Of a DNA stretch of 64,000 nucleotides, positions 34,252 to 43,950 are shown piece after piece; the first letter of the stretch is position 1; every line of letters begins with the position of its first letter. The notes beneath the pieces are model-generated. The model had not been told where the DNA came from and ran no database searches. It worked only from the letters and a program-made list of their open reading frames with translations. Made by a program: the position numbers and the translations under genes. Origin of the DNA: Aquatica leii (lineage: Eukaryota > Arthropoda > Insecta > Coleoptera > Lampyridae); the NCBI GenBank assembly GCA_035610365.1, contig CM069435.1, forward strand, positions 3,684,001 to 3,748,000, given 5' to 3'.

Positions 34252-34870
34252 ACAGTCTTATTCTACACAAAAACATTCTACTAAAAGGTTAATTTTTAGG
34301 ATCAACATAAAATTAACTTTTTAGAATGTCTGTTTCACAACTTTTATTGACATTGATTATAAAACTCACCGAAAATAACATTTATGTGGTTACTAAAAAG
34401 ACATGTAGTCTCATTCTGTACTACAAGGCTACTAAAAACTTAATTTTTAGGATTAACATTGAATTAATTTTGTAGAATGTCAGTTGTATAACTTTTTCAA
34501 GACATTAATTAGAAATCTCTGAAAAGATATCGAAAAGTTAACTTATAGGGTTAGTAAAAAACAAGTAGTCTCATTTTAGACTTGAAAGCTCTTAATAGGT
34601 TAATTTTTATGGTTACCATCAAGTTAACTTTTTAAAACGGCTTTTGAGTAACAATTAAAGTTGTCTATTGAAAAGTTATCCAAAAGTCAACCTTTGTGGG
34701 TAAGAAACGAGATAGGTCGCCATATTTTATACTTTAAGCTTATACAAAAAGTAACCATTACGTTTACAATTTGGCGTATTATTAGGAATAACTATTTGTT
34801 GTGAATAAGTTAACCATTAAGGACACCCGGTAGAACTAACTTTTATGAATGACTAAAAGGCACGATAAAG
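34252..34870. repeat. ~150-bp subterminal repeats (right arm)
   Basis: The phrase gtagtctcattctgtac and variants start at about 34,252, 34,405, 34,565 and 34,712, spacing 147-160 bp. Each is followed by a ggttaatttttaggat-like block and a taactttttagaatg-like block. Mirrors the tandem structure of the left arm of the same element. Confidence 0.7.
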
Positions 34871-34951
34871 ATACCACATGCTTGCCAACTTTTCAGGTTA
34901 AAGTATGATCACTTTTTAGACAATTAAGGTTAACTTTGGTTATGTGGGTTA

Positions 34952-35655
34952 GATATGCATTTCAAAGATTACGCAATGTACCACGCATAAATCGACTCAC
35001 GCACTTAAATTGTAATCAAATAACTTTGAATTTTAGTAGATGACCTTCAATACAATTAAATATGTAAATAAGTTTTTTCATTAGTTCAGATGTAATTAGA
35101 TATTGTTATTATGTTGTGTTAATCTTGTGGGTTTCAATATTTAACCCTTCTCAGTATAAAAATATTGTGACGTACAAATTATAATATTTCGAATTTTTAA
35201 ATTAAAATTAAAAATTTAAGTGTACGATTATAACACCCCTACCTTAATATAATTTGTAAAATTGTTTTATTCCTCTTTATTTCGTATTTTCGTGTTTTGT
35301 TTATATTTCAATAAATCCATATAAGCTAGCCCGGTGCATTATTTGAATTATTATGTAATGTTAAGTCACGGAATTGGCGCCCATTGCTTGGGACTTACAT
35401 AAGAATTTTTTTGTTTGTTATATTGTTGTTTGTCATATACTATATTTTGAGATTAAAAAATTATTGCCATTGGACTATTTTTGGACATATTTAAATAAAA
35501 TAAAAATATTAGCTTTCGCCATAAAGATTCGACTAGAATAATAACAACGGTTGTAGTATACACAAAATACTTTATTATAAGTTTGATTTATTACATGCAT
35601 TTGTATATTTTTTAACTGCAAATTTGGTATTGTGTTGCATCCAATAGCGTCATAG
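34952..35655. other. AT-rich flank between TIR element and peptide gene F
   Basis: No gene seen. The last part is the 3' flank of peptide gene F. Confidence 0.5.
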
Positions 35656-35659
35656 CTAA

Positions 35660-35886
35660 TCAGTAAAAAGCTTTGTTATAGTTTGCATCAATCATAAACG
35701 CACTATCATTTTGCACATCTGGGACAAAGTAAAATTGTGATTTTGAAACTTCTAGAGGAACTGCCATTGTAACGTAGAAAACGTAAAACAAATAAAAGCA
35801 AATGTAAAACAAACACTGCAATTATTAATTAATATTTTATGTTAAATTAAAAGAATTATTTTTTTATTACTTACCAGTTTAGTCAT
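35660..35886 (-). CDS. secreted 55-residue peptide, diverged copy F
   Basis: Exon 1 is 35,875-35,886 (MTKL), the intron is 35,816-35,874 (GTAAG...TTGCAG), and exon 2 is 35,660-35,815 with the stop. It differs from copy C at about a quarter of residues. The mature part reads VPLEVSKSQFYFVPDVQND and ends DANYNKAFY, yet frame, length, splice sites and the aromatic signal peptide are kept. Nucleotide changes include silent ones in the signal-peptide codons. It lies outside the tandem array and its flanks are unrelated to the array, so it is an older duplicate. This is the best evidence that the family is under purifying selection. Confidence 0.8.
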
Positions 35887-35935
35887 TTTGGTTATTCTTC
35901 AAGTATTTTAATGTAATTTTTAAAACAAAATTTTC

Positions 35936-35945
35936 TTTTTATATA
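35936..35945 (-). promoter_or_regulatory. TATA box of peptide gene F
   Basis: TATATAAAAA on the minus strand, 50-59 bp upstream of the ATG. The surrounding leader aagaataaccaaaATG is shared with copies A-D. Confidence 0.6.
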
Positions 35946-35949
35946 AAAC

Positions 35950-36380
35950 AAAGTAAGAAAAAAAACCAGATAAATCATGTAGTTAATTGACATTGTAATA
36001 TAAAAATTAAATTTTTTTTAATTATTGCTTATTTAACAATTTGACAGTTTGACGACATTAAACTCTGAACTTTTTAAACCAAGTTATTTGCAATAAAATC
36101 TTTTGCTATTTTTGATTGCTTAACATTAATAATTGTTTTACAAAGCTTGTTAACAACATTAAATTATTCTACAAACACGAGTTTTTTGACTTGTTGCATT
36201 GCATTAATTAGTTACTTTAGTAAACTTCGTGTTGACAAATTGTACTTATTCCTTCAAAAAAGTGTAGTTTAAAAAATAGAGGACTTACTACGTTGCAAGG
36301 TCTGCAAACACAGATTTGTTTTACTAAGTGGCACCAATAATTACAAATTTTTGTTTATTTGTACGTTTAAAAAATTATAT
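35950..36380. other. AT-rich stretch upstream of peptide gene F
   Basis: No gene or repeat recognised. Confidence 0.5.
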
Positions 36381-36383
36381 ATA

Positions 36384-37273
36384 ACTAGCTGTACCCTGCC
36401 ACGCTTCGCAGTGGGACACAGGATAGATAGCATTGAAAATTAATAATACTTAATTTATTAATAATAAAAAATATTTGTGTGTATTACTTTACACACGTAA
36501 GAACTGAATTTGGATTATGCCATTGTTGAAAATTATTAAAAATGTAATAAAAAATGCACGTCTTTATGGTTTCATTTTCTAACTGTGAACTGTTTTACAT
36601 TTAATTGTTATTTTATTTTATTATTGAAATTAATTGATGTTTACTATATTGACATTCGTATTAATTAATAATTGTTAGTTTTAATGTAATTATATTTATA
36701 TACATTAAAAGTGAGGTTAATCCAAAATAAATAATATAATTACGTCCACGTGTTAGATGTAATAAAAAAGATATAACTACTCACTTCTGTTAGAAATCCA
36801 CTTGAATTATAATAATTCCTTTTATTTTTCCTGTCAGTTAATATTTGATATAAAATATAACCTCTACTTACGATTTGGTGAAAGGCGCAGTTCGATCACA
36901 ACACTATCAAAAATTCTTGATTTAAGTGAATATTTAATTCAGATTGTATAATAATCAGAATCAGATGCAAATTTTTTTGTAAATAAACAATGTAATTGGG
37001 AACGAAATTGTTTCTCATGTGACTGCGTCATTATTATTGCGACTGTCAGCGAGTGTTTTCCTAGCTTATGGCAGATGGCGCGGTCACTGGTAAACAGCTG
37101 ATCGTTAAAAAAAATTGTTTTCTTGCGGTCGCAGATATGTGACTGATGCAAAAAATAGATAAAAACAATCCTTGATGCGGATTTTATATCATGTTAAAAT
37201 TTCAACTCAATCGGTGCAGAACTTTTTGAGTTTTTGAAGCGTACACAAACCAACATAACATTTTTATATATAT
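36384..37273 (+). repeat. SINE-like retroelement, tandem copy 1
   Basis: Starts ACTAGCTGTACCCTGCCACG and ends aaaccaacataacatttttatatatata. The 3' segment aactcaatcggtgcagaact resembles the common insect SINE/RTE-type 3' end with an AATCGGTxCAG core and a terminal AT-rich microsatellite. The copy is 890 bp and carries about 200 bp absent from copy 2. No RNA polymerase III promoter was confirmed. A 70-codon open frame on the minus strand (36,939-37,151) is conserved in copy 2, but the copies are too similar for that to mean much. Confidence 0.55.
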
Positions 37274-37967
37274 ACTAGCTGTACCCTGCCACGCTTCGCA
37301 GTGGCACATTGTGATTGAATGGTTGACATTCGTATTAATTAATAATTGCTAGTTTTAATGTAATTATATTTATATACATTAAAAGTGAGGTTAATCCAAA
37401 ATAAATAATATAATTACGTCCACGTGTTAGATGTAATAAAAAAGATATAACCACTCACTTCTGTTAGAAATCCACTTGAATTATAATAAGTCGTTTTATT
37501 TTACCTGTCAGTTAATAATATTTTTACTGTCCATCTTTGATATAAAATATAACCTCTACTTACGATTTGGTGAAAGGCGCAGTTTGATCACAACACTATC
37601 ACACATTTAAGTGAATATTTAATTCAGATTGTATAATAATCAGAATCAGATGCAAATTTTTTTGTAAATAAACAATGTAATTGGGAACGAAATTGTTTTT
37701 CATGTGACTGCGTCATTATTATTTCGGTTGTCAGCGAGTGTTTTCCTAGCTTATGGCAGATGGCGCGGTCACTGGTAAACAGCTGATCATTAAAAAAAAT
37801 TATTTTCTCGCGGTCGCAGATATATGACTGATGCAAAAAATATATAAAAACAATCCTTGATGCGGATTTTATATCATGTTAAAATTTCAACTCAATCGGT
37901 GCAGAACTTTTTGAGTTTTTGAAGCGTACACAAACCAACGTAACACTTTTATATATATAGATAGATG
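37274..37967 (+). repeat. SINE-like retroelement, tandem copy 2
   Basis: 694-bp direct copy of the preceding repeat, joined at its AT-rich 3' end and ending in an (ATAG)-type microsatellite at about 37,950-37,967. This is tail-to-head insertion or unequal exchange. Confidence 0.6.
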
Positions 37968-38146
37968 TAAATATGTTATAATATAAAATCTTAAGCTTTC
38001 GCGGTTGTTATGTTTAAAATTATAAGCGACTTTCGGCTTAGACCGCGTCGTAGTAAAACACCCAGACTTAGGCTTGGTCATAGTCTCTTCTTGAGAGCCA
38101 AAACAAGAAGTAGAACTTGGCCTTTGCCGTATTGTCGTTCGTGTCG

Positions 38147-38187
38147 TTGTGTCCTTTCCAAGAAGGTCCTTCTTGGAAAGGACACAA
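38147..38187. repeat. 41-bp near-perfect palindrome
   Basis: Arms ttgtgtcctttccaagaagg and its reverse complement are separated by a single T. It lies between the arms of the larger inverted repeat. Confidence 0.85.
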
Positions 38188-38314
38188 ACACTTACTCCGA
38201 GTAATAACGAAGTCAGTCAAGCGGTAACGGAACGATGAGGTTCGTTAATCACGCTAATCGCTATTGGTATAAATATCGTCATTTCCACTTTTTCTTTCGG
38301 TGACATTTACCACT

Positions 38315-38345
38315 CTGAAGATGCAAGCTGCAATGTCTTGCGAAA
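38315..38345 (+). ncRNA. hammerhead ribozyme motif
   Basis: CTGAAGA (315-321), T, stem II GCAAG (323-327) with CTTGC (337-341), loop CTGCAATGT, then GAAAC. Core CUGANGA and GAAA are intact with a perfect 5-bp stem II. The surrounding gaaacgtc context is typical of Penelope-type hammerheads. Confidence 0.65.
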
Positions 38346-38521
38346 CGTCAGTTTGTTTGGGTTCACGAACGACAATACGGCAAAGGCCAAGTTCTACTTC
38401 TTGTTTTGGCTCTCAAGAAGAGACTATGACCAAGCCTAAGTCTGGGTGTTTTACTACGACGCGGTCTAAGCCGAAAGTCGCTTATAATTTTAAATATGCT
38501 ATAATTTAAAAAAAATTATTT

Positions 38522-38780
38522 TGTAGCGGTATTATTTAGTGTGATTTTAGACAGCTTGAATAAAACTCAAAACTAAACATTTACAGCCACTTAATTAGGA
38601 TTTTATTGGAATTTTCTCGTTACACAAATAAAATAAGTTTAGCTTCAGGATAATTGTCAACTTAAAGAATTCGTACACGTTATATTTTTTTCATTTATCG
38701 TTCGCCTTTTCTTCAAAACTTGGTTTTGTCGGGGTGTCCCATTCGACGCGCACACTCTTCGATTATATTTGAATGTTACA
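38522..38780 (-). repeat. Gypsy 3' LTR
   Basis: 259 bp. Plus-strand ends TGTAGCGG and ATGTTACA. Matches 43,688-43,946 closely. Confidence 0.93.
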
Positions 38781-38793
38781 CACTCCCCCTTTG
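38781..38793 (-). other. Gypsy polypurine tract
   Basis: The minus strand reads AAAGGGGGAGTG directly before the 3' LTR, where plus-strand synthesis is primed. Confidence 0.8.
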
Positions 38794-40155
38794 GTTTTCG
38801 GTAACCGTCCCGAAAGGAAACCAAGATAATTGTTTGAGTAATGAGGTGACGTTCCATAACGTTCTTGGAGGTGCCGACTTCGACGTAATGATGGAAGAAT
38901 GGAGGGAATAACGGAGACACCATCGGTCACTTGGCTTTGTTTCGAGGGATTTCTTTCCTTTCCGTCTGCAACATAATGATTAATATTTGAAGCAAGATCA
39001 GAGCTTACTGCAGTGGATTTTTTCGATCTTCCTCGTTGGCAGATAGGACAAATGGGAGTTTCTGTCGTTTCTTTAGTATACGGCTTGAGGGCCGATACAT
39101 GATAATTGCCAAGAGGCACATCCGGTTCGTGGATATGAGCCACCTGGTAAGAAGTGGGCGAGTTTTGATTAGTAATCAAATACGGTCCGTCGCGTCTAGG
39201 AGCAAGCTTGGACGTAAACTGCTTGGCTGAGTTACTCAATTGGTGTACATCCACAAGGACCAAATCACCGCGTTGTACGGAGTAACTTCACGTCTAGCTT
39301 TATCAGCATGTTTCTTTGCAGCATGGGTTTCTCTGGCACGCCTTAGCACTTGATCCATATTTTTCAAATATTGGGTGATCTCAGGTACAAAATTTTCGTT
39401 TTGAATAATAGCACGTAGGTCGTGATGCACTTCGTATGGTGTTCTCTTCCAAAAGCGAGAGACGCCGGTGAATACCCTGTGCTAGCGTTTATACACGTAT
39501 TCATTGAAAACCTTACTGCAGGTAAAGTTTCTTTCCATTGGGTATGATTTTCAACACAAATGATCCCCAATTGGGTTTTTAGATCTCTGTTGCGTCTTTC
39601 TTCGGGATTTGCTGAAGGATGGTAAACAGGAATCAAATTTTGTCGAAAACCTAAACAATGCATTACTTCACCAACAAATTGAAGCCCATTGTCACGGATA
39701 ACTCGACGTGGTGGTCCATACCGTAAAATTACTTCGTCGACAAGACATTTTGCACATGTCTCTGCAGAGGCGGTAATCAATGCAAACAGCTCTATCCATT
39801 TAGTAGCGGTATCTTCAACAGCAAACACCCATTTCTCACCAGTGGGGACTTTGGGAAGTGGTCTAAACAAATCAATTGCAAGCGTCTCAAAGCGCTGCTT
39901 GGAGATAGGAGTTTGTAACAACCCAGCAGGTTTTAGGTTAGTGGGCTTATAACGCTGGCTAGCTATACATTTTTTGACATGGTTAGTGACATCTCGATGC
40001 ATAGTATGCCAGTAAAAACTATTAGAAATTTGACGTAATGTTTTCTCAATGCCATAGTATCCGCTAGTAGATAAGTCATGATAATTGCGCAAGACTTCTT
40101 CAATCTTAGATTTTGGGACAACTAATTGAGCAGATTCGGAGTCAACATCAGGCAC
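38794..40155 (-). pseudogene. Gypsy integrase
   Basis: Piece 39,364-40,155 carries the zinc-binding N-terminus (HDLSTSGYYGIEKTLRQI through HTMHRDVTNHVKKC) and the catalytic core. The core has its three acidic residues at LAIDLFRPLP, VIRDNGLQFVG and NPEERRNRDLK. The second cysteine of the HHCC finger is lost (CIAS instead of CxxC). Piece 38,763-39,263 has the GPY/F-type region LAPRRDGPYLITN followed by a hydrophilic tail. A frameshift near 39,400 separates the pieces and a small interval around 39,300 is read in a third frame. The tail extends to the polypurine tract. Confidence 0.85.
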
Positions 40156-40899
40156 CTAGCGATACAGCACACCAGATAGCATGACATAACCACGATCAGT
40201 CCATCGAGTATAATCGAGTAGATTCGAGTTGTCCGATTCAAAGGTATCTATAATCTTTTTGATGTCTAAATCGCCTTTTTGTTCCTCTCTAATATTTCTT
40301 GCAAGTTCTTGTGGCAACAGCGTTGTTACAATGCTAACAGAAACATTCCGTTGTATATCAACGTCAAAAGGCGGTCGTGAAAGACAGTCGGCTATGACGT
40401 TAGTTTTTCCAGGTATATAATCTATTTGTAGATCGTAGCTTTGTAACACCAAAGCCCAACGAGCTAAGCAACCACTTGGAGAACGCAATGACATTAGCCA
40501 TTTGAGAGGTTGGTGATCAGTTTTAATAATAACTTGTGATCCTTCTATATAACTTCGAAATTGTGTTACAGCCTACACCAAACTAAGAGCTTCACGTTTC
40601 GTACAACAGTAATTGACTTCAACAGGAGTGAGAAGGCGACTGATGTACTCCACAGGCTTTTCATCTGCACCCTCCCCCTGGAGTAGACATGCTCCAATAG
40701 CGTATGAACTTGCATCGCATTTGATGATATAAGGCAAATTTGAATCTGCTTGTCTTAAAACTGGAGGAGACGATAATGCATGTTTTAACTTAGTAAATGC
40801 GGTTTCTTCAGCATCTCCCCACTTAAATTTTGCTGTTTTGCAAGTCAGTAAACTAAACGGTTTGGAAATGTCGGCGAAATGTTCAATAAAGCGCCGAAA
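40156..40899 (-). pseudogene. Gypsy RNase H and connection
   Basis: Follows the RT. It ends with LVLQSYDLQIDYIPGKTNVI and ADCLSRPPFD, the conserved end of the Gypsy RNase H domain. Earlier parts (about 40,500-40,900) are broken by stops. The last open piece is 40,156-40,494. Confidence 0.8.
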
Positions 40900-41766
40900 T
40901 CAGCTACACGTTTGTAAGAACGAGATGACATGCTTGACATTAGTAGGTCGTGGCATATCTACTATTGCGCGAATTTTTTCAGGGTCGGCTTGTATTCCAC
41001 CTGGCGTTATCAAATGTCCGAGATAACGAACCGAATCACACGCGAACGTACACTTTGAACGATTTACACATACTTTAAACAAAATAAATCTTTCAAATAC
41101 TTTTTGCAAGTCTCCTAAATGTTTATCAAATGAACGTGATAAAACAATCAAGTAATCAATATATGCTAGTACCGTTAGACCAGTTAATCCAGCGCAAAAC
41201 TTGTCGATTAATCTTTGAAATGTTGCAGAAGCATTGCGTAAACCAAAGGGCATGCAGCAAAAGCGAAAGATGCCGAAAGGGGTGATAAATCCTGTTTTAT
41301 CACGGTCTTCAAGTTTGACGGGTACCTGGTGATAACCGGACTGAAGGTCAATAGTAGACATATAGAGTGTTTGTTTAGCGTTATGCAACAGGTCGTCAAT
41401 CCTAGGCAACGGGTATTTGTCAGGCATCGTGAGAGAATTTAGGCGACGACAGTCGATACGCATTCTTACTTTTCCAGGTTCTTTTTTAGGAACCAGCACC
41501 ACTGGAGCAGCGTAAGCAGAGTCACATTCTTCAATGATATTCAAAGCGAGGAGCTTATCAATTTCTTCTTTCAAAAGTTAAGTTTTCTTAGCGCTTAGCC
41601 TATAAGGACGCACTGCTATTGGAGTGTCATCGACAAGACGAATTGCATGTTCAATGTAAGGAGTAGGTCCATGTACATTTTCAAAAACATTTTTATAGTC
41701 AGTCAACAAATTTTTTAGACGTTGTTTTTCGTCGGCACTTAATGAAACTGCTTCGGAACGGAACAA
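40900..41766 (-). pseudogene. Gypsy reverse transcriptase
   Basis: 41,578-41,766 is the lead-in (HGPTPYIEHAIRLVDDTPIA), stopped at 41,578. 40,900-41,574 holds RT motifs: RMRIDCRRLNSLTMPDKYPL, STIDLQSGYHQVPV, MPFGLRNASATFQRL and the active-site block AYIDYLIVL. The usual YIDD is YIDY here, so one catalytic aspartate is missing and the enzyme would be inactive even without the stops. Confidence 0.88.
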
Positions 41767-42173
41767 GGTGGAAAATAAAATGCATACTTTGTATAAACAT
41801 CATCTTCGAACCACCATTGCATTTTTGGAATGTTTAGCACAACATTGGCAGCAGTAAGGAAATCTATACCAAGAAGTGTCTTGCTTTCTAGATGAGAAGG
41901 CACAGCCATAAAACTAGTTGGAAGAATTCTTCCTTTTGAAATAACGTCGCATTGAAAGGTTTGAACAACAATTTTTCTGGGGACACCATCAGCGAGTGTC
42001 ATTGTAACTTTGTCGGAGGTAAACAAAAAATTATTGTTTTTTAAATACGTGTACAACTTATATCCAGCAATACTACATTTTGCTCCGGTATCGACACAAG
42101 CTAATCCTTCAAGGTCAGAAATTTTTATATGAAACATGGGACGATTAACATCCGAATTAACCTCAGTCATCAA
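41739..42173 (-). pseudogene. Gypsy aspartic protease
   Basis: The active-site triad reads LACVDTGAKCSIAG (DTGA) and the flap-like and second conserved blocks appear as LLGIDFLTAANVVLN. The domain itself reads open, but it overlaps the neighbouring pieces in different frames. Confidence 0.85.
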
Positions 42174-43042
42174 TACGTCAAAAGATAATGTTGAGTTTGT
42201 AGCAGGAGATTTAACAAAGCTAGTGCTAGGTTGGCATTGAAAACATATCCTGGTTTACCACATCCAAAACAGACAAGTTTGTTAATAGGAGGCGAAGAGT
42301 TATTTTCTATAATGGGTTTTTGTGAACGTGCTAGTGAAGCAGCAAATTTTCTAGAACCGTCTTTAACATGACCATAGTTATGACAATAGGTGCATTTAGG
42401 TCTAAGTTTTAAAGCCTTATCAGTAGCAAACAAACGTTTCTTTTTGGGGTAAGCAAACATCATGTTTGTTCACAAAATTTATCAACAAGAGTAGAAAAAT
42501 CAGCAATTCCTTCTCTTGTCAACAGAGTTCAAAAGACTATAAATCATATTTAATTTATGAACTTCGTGTAATTCAGGGTAGACAGGCAAGCGCGATAAGA
42601 GTGAGCGAGCATTGGCAACGAAAATATCCGTTGGTTCCTTATCACCTTGTTCTTTAGAAAACAGCTCACAAAATATTTGGTAAGGCGGTTTGTTATAACC
42701 GAAAGCATGACGCAACGACTTTAAAGCTTCATCCTAAGACGCGACAGTAGCTTTTGTACCATAGCACCAAGTTGCTGCGTGACCATCAAGTTGCATTGAC
42801 AATCCTTTAATTGCATTTTCATCTGTAATATTTAGACAATCTTTGTACACTGTGCTAGCATCTATAAATGCATCACAATCTTCTGTTTTGTTACCAGAAA
42901 ATCTAGAAAACCATTTAGAAAAGTTTCCAGAATTTTGCTGAAACGTTAAATCAGGTGAATTAGCACTTTGGATAGGCGCACGAATATTTGCAATGAGCGT
43001 TTGCAATTGGACGTCCGTCATATTAATGGTAGGGGTTTCCAT
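42170..43042 (-). pseudogene. Gypsy gag with degraded zinc knuckles
   Basis: Starts METPTINMTDVQLQTLIANI at 43,042. Open pieces are 42,734-43,042 (capsid start with SKWFSRFSGNKTEDCDAFID), 42,500-42,715 (FCELFSKEQGDKEP) and 42,170-42,463. The last has two knuckles, CTYCHNYGHVKDGS and CFGCGKPGYVFNAN, each missing its final cysteine, and the second also lacks the histidine. Nucleic-acid binding would be lost. Stops separate the pieces. Confidence 0.82.
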
Positions 43043-43664
43043 AATTTGAATTGAATTTTCCGTATCAGATTCAATTTTTTATAGAAGTTGGGTTATCGTC
43101 AGGCGGACGGATAGTACGGCTTCGGAAGTTATGCGGCATAAACAATGTTCGTAATATACTAAGTAAGTAAAATTAGTCTGTAGCGTTTGAGTTTCAGTTC
43201 GATAACTTTAGATACAGACAAATATTAACGATTGCAGAGAATGATAGACACATGCTATATACACGGTTGCGAAAATTAATTAGCGCAATATTTAATCATT
43301 CAATGAAATAAATCAACTGTTCTTTAATTTTATATACGCGAAATTGAAAAACAACTACGTTACGTTTAATCACTGCACAAAATGATAAAAAGTTTCTTTA
43401 AATGTTTATATTCAATTTACACTAAATGTCATTGAACAGATAAGCAACACGCGGTCATATGATTGTACGAATAAATTGCGTAAATACAAAAGCACTGCGT
43501 AAAGCAATGAATTATGCGTAGAATTTCCCACGAAACTGCATCTTTAAATAAGATGAAATTGTATTTACAATAAGTTTCTTCTGAAGGTTTTCTTACTTTT
43601 CCTGCACTACGAAAGCTCTAGTACTGTTTGCACAATTTGCCACTTTTAAAATTGCGTTGAAACA

Positions 43665-43682
43665 GCCCCACGTTAAGCGCCA
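43665..43682 (-). other. Gypsy primer binding site (tRNA-Lys type)
   Basis: The minus strand reads TGGCGCTTAACGTGGGGC, five bases inside the 5' LTR. It matches the 3' end of insect tRNA-Lys apart from three central bases. Confidence 0.75.
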
Positions 43683-43687
43683 TTAGA

Positions 43688-43946
43688 TGTAGCGGTATTA
43701 TTTAGAATGATTTTAGACAGCTTGAATAAAACTCAAAACTAAACATTTACAGCCACTTAATTAGGATTTTATTGGAATTTTGTCGTTACACAAATAAAAT
43801 AAGTTTAGCTTCAGAATAATTGTTAACTTAAAAGAATTCGTACACGTTATATTTTTTTTTATCGTTCGTTTTTTTTCTTTCAAAACTTGTTTTTTCGGGG
43901 TGTCCCATTCGATGCGCACACTCTTCGATTATATTTGAATGTTACA
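43688..43946 (-). repeat. Gypsy 5' LTR
   Basis: 259-bp partner of 38,522-38,780, same ends, small internal differences such as a longer T run near 43,850. Confidence 0.93.
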
Positions 43947-43950
43947 ATTT

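Larger units (their letters stand above)
30840..34948. mobile_element. 4.1-kb DNA element with TIRs and TTA target duplication
   Basis: Left end CCCACACAGCCAAAAGTAAC and right end (reverse complement) CCCACATAACCAAAGTTAAC form inverted repeats of about 20 bp. They are flanked by TTA at 30,837-30,839 and at 34,949-34,951. No long reading frame lies inside, so it is non-autonomous or gutted. Both ends are made of tandem repeats rich in GTTAA/TTAAC: a 97-bp array on the left and a ~150-bp array on the right. A 3-bp TWA duplication would suit PIF/Harbinger, but the TIR sequence is not one I recognise. A piggyBac-type MITE is nested at 32,248-32,659. Confidence 0.65.
38013..38494. mobile_element. 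131-bp perfect inverted repeat pair with hammerhead motif (Penelope terminal remnant)
   Basis: Arms 38,013-38,143 and 38,364-38,494 are identical as inverted copies over all 131 bp by eye. The 220-bp spacer holds a 41-bp palindrome (38,147-38,187), a tataaata sequence near 38,268-38,276 and a hammerhead core at 38,315-38,345. Penelope-like elements often carry inverted terminal repeats with a hammerhead, so this looks like two such ends left after loss of the body. Perfect arm identity in an otherwise decayed neighbourhood implies a recent origin. Confidence 0.6.
38522..43946 (-). mobile_element. Ty3/Gypsy LTR retrotransposon, full length, inactive
   Basis: 5,425 bp on the minus strand with two 259-bp LTRs (TGTAGCGG...TGTTACA on +) and a 4-bp target duplication ATTT (38,518-38,521 and 43,947-43,950). 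Gene order from the right: gag, protease, RT, RNase H, integrase, as in Gypsy. I see no env-like gene between integrase and the left LTR. The LTRs differ by several small indels and substitutions, so the insertion is not new. Stops and frameshifts occur in most domains. Confidence 0.93.

Noticed and set aside
38720-39230. Plus-strand frames of 60-90 codons across the Gypsy element
   Set aside because: Antisense shadows of the integrase and gag reading frames.
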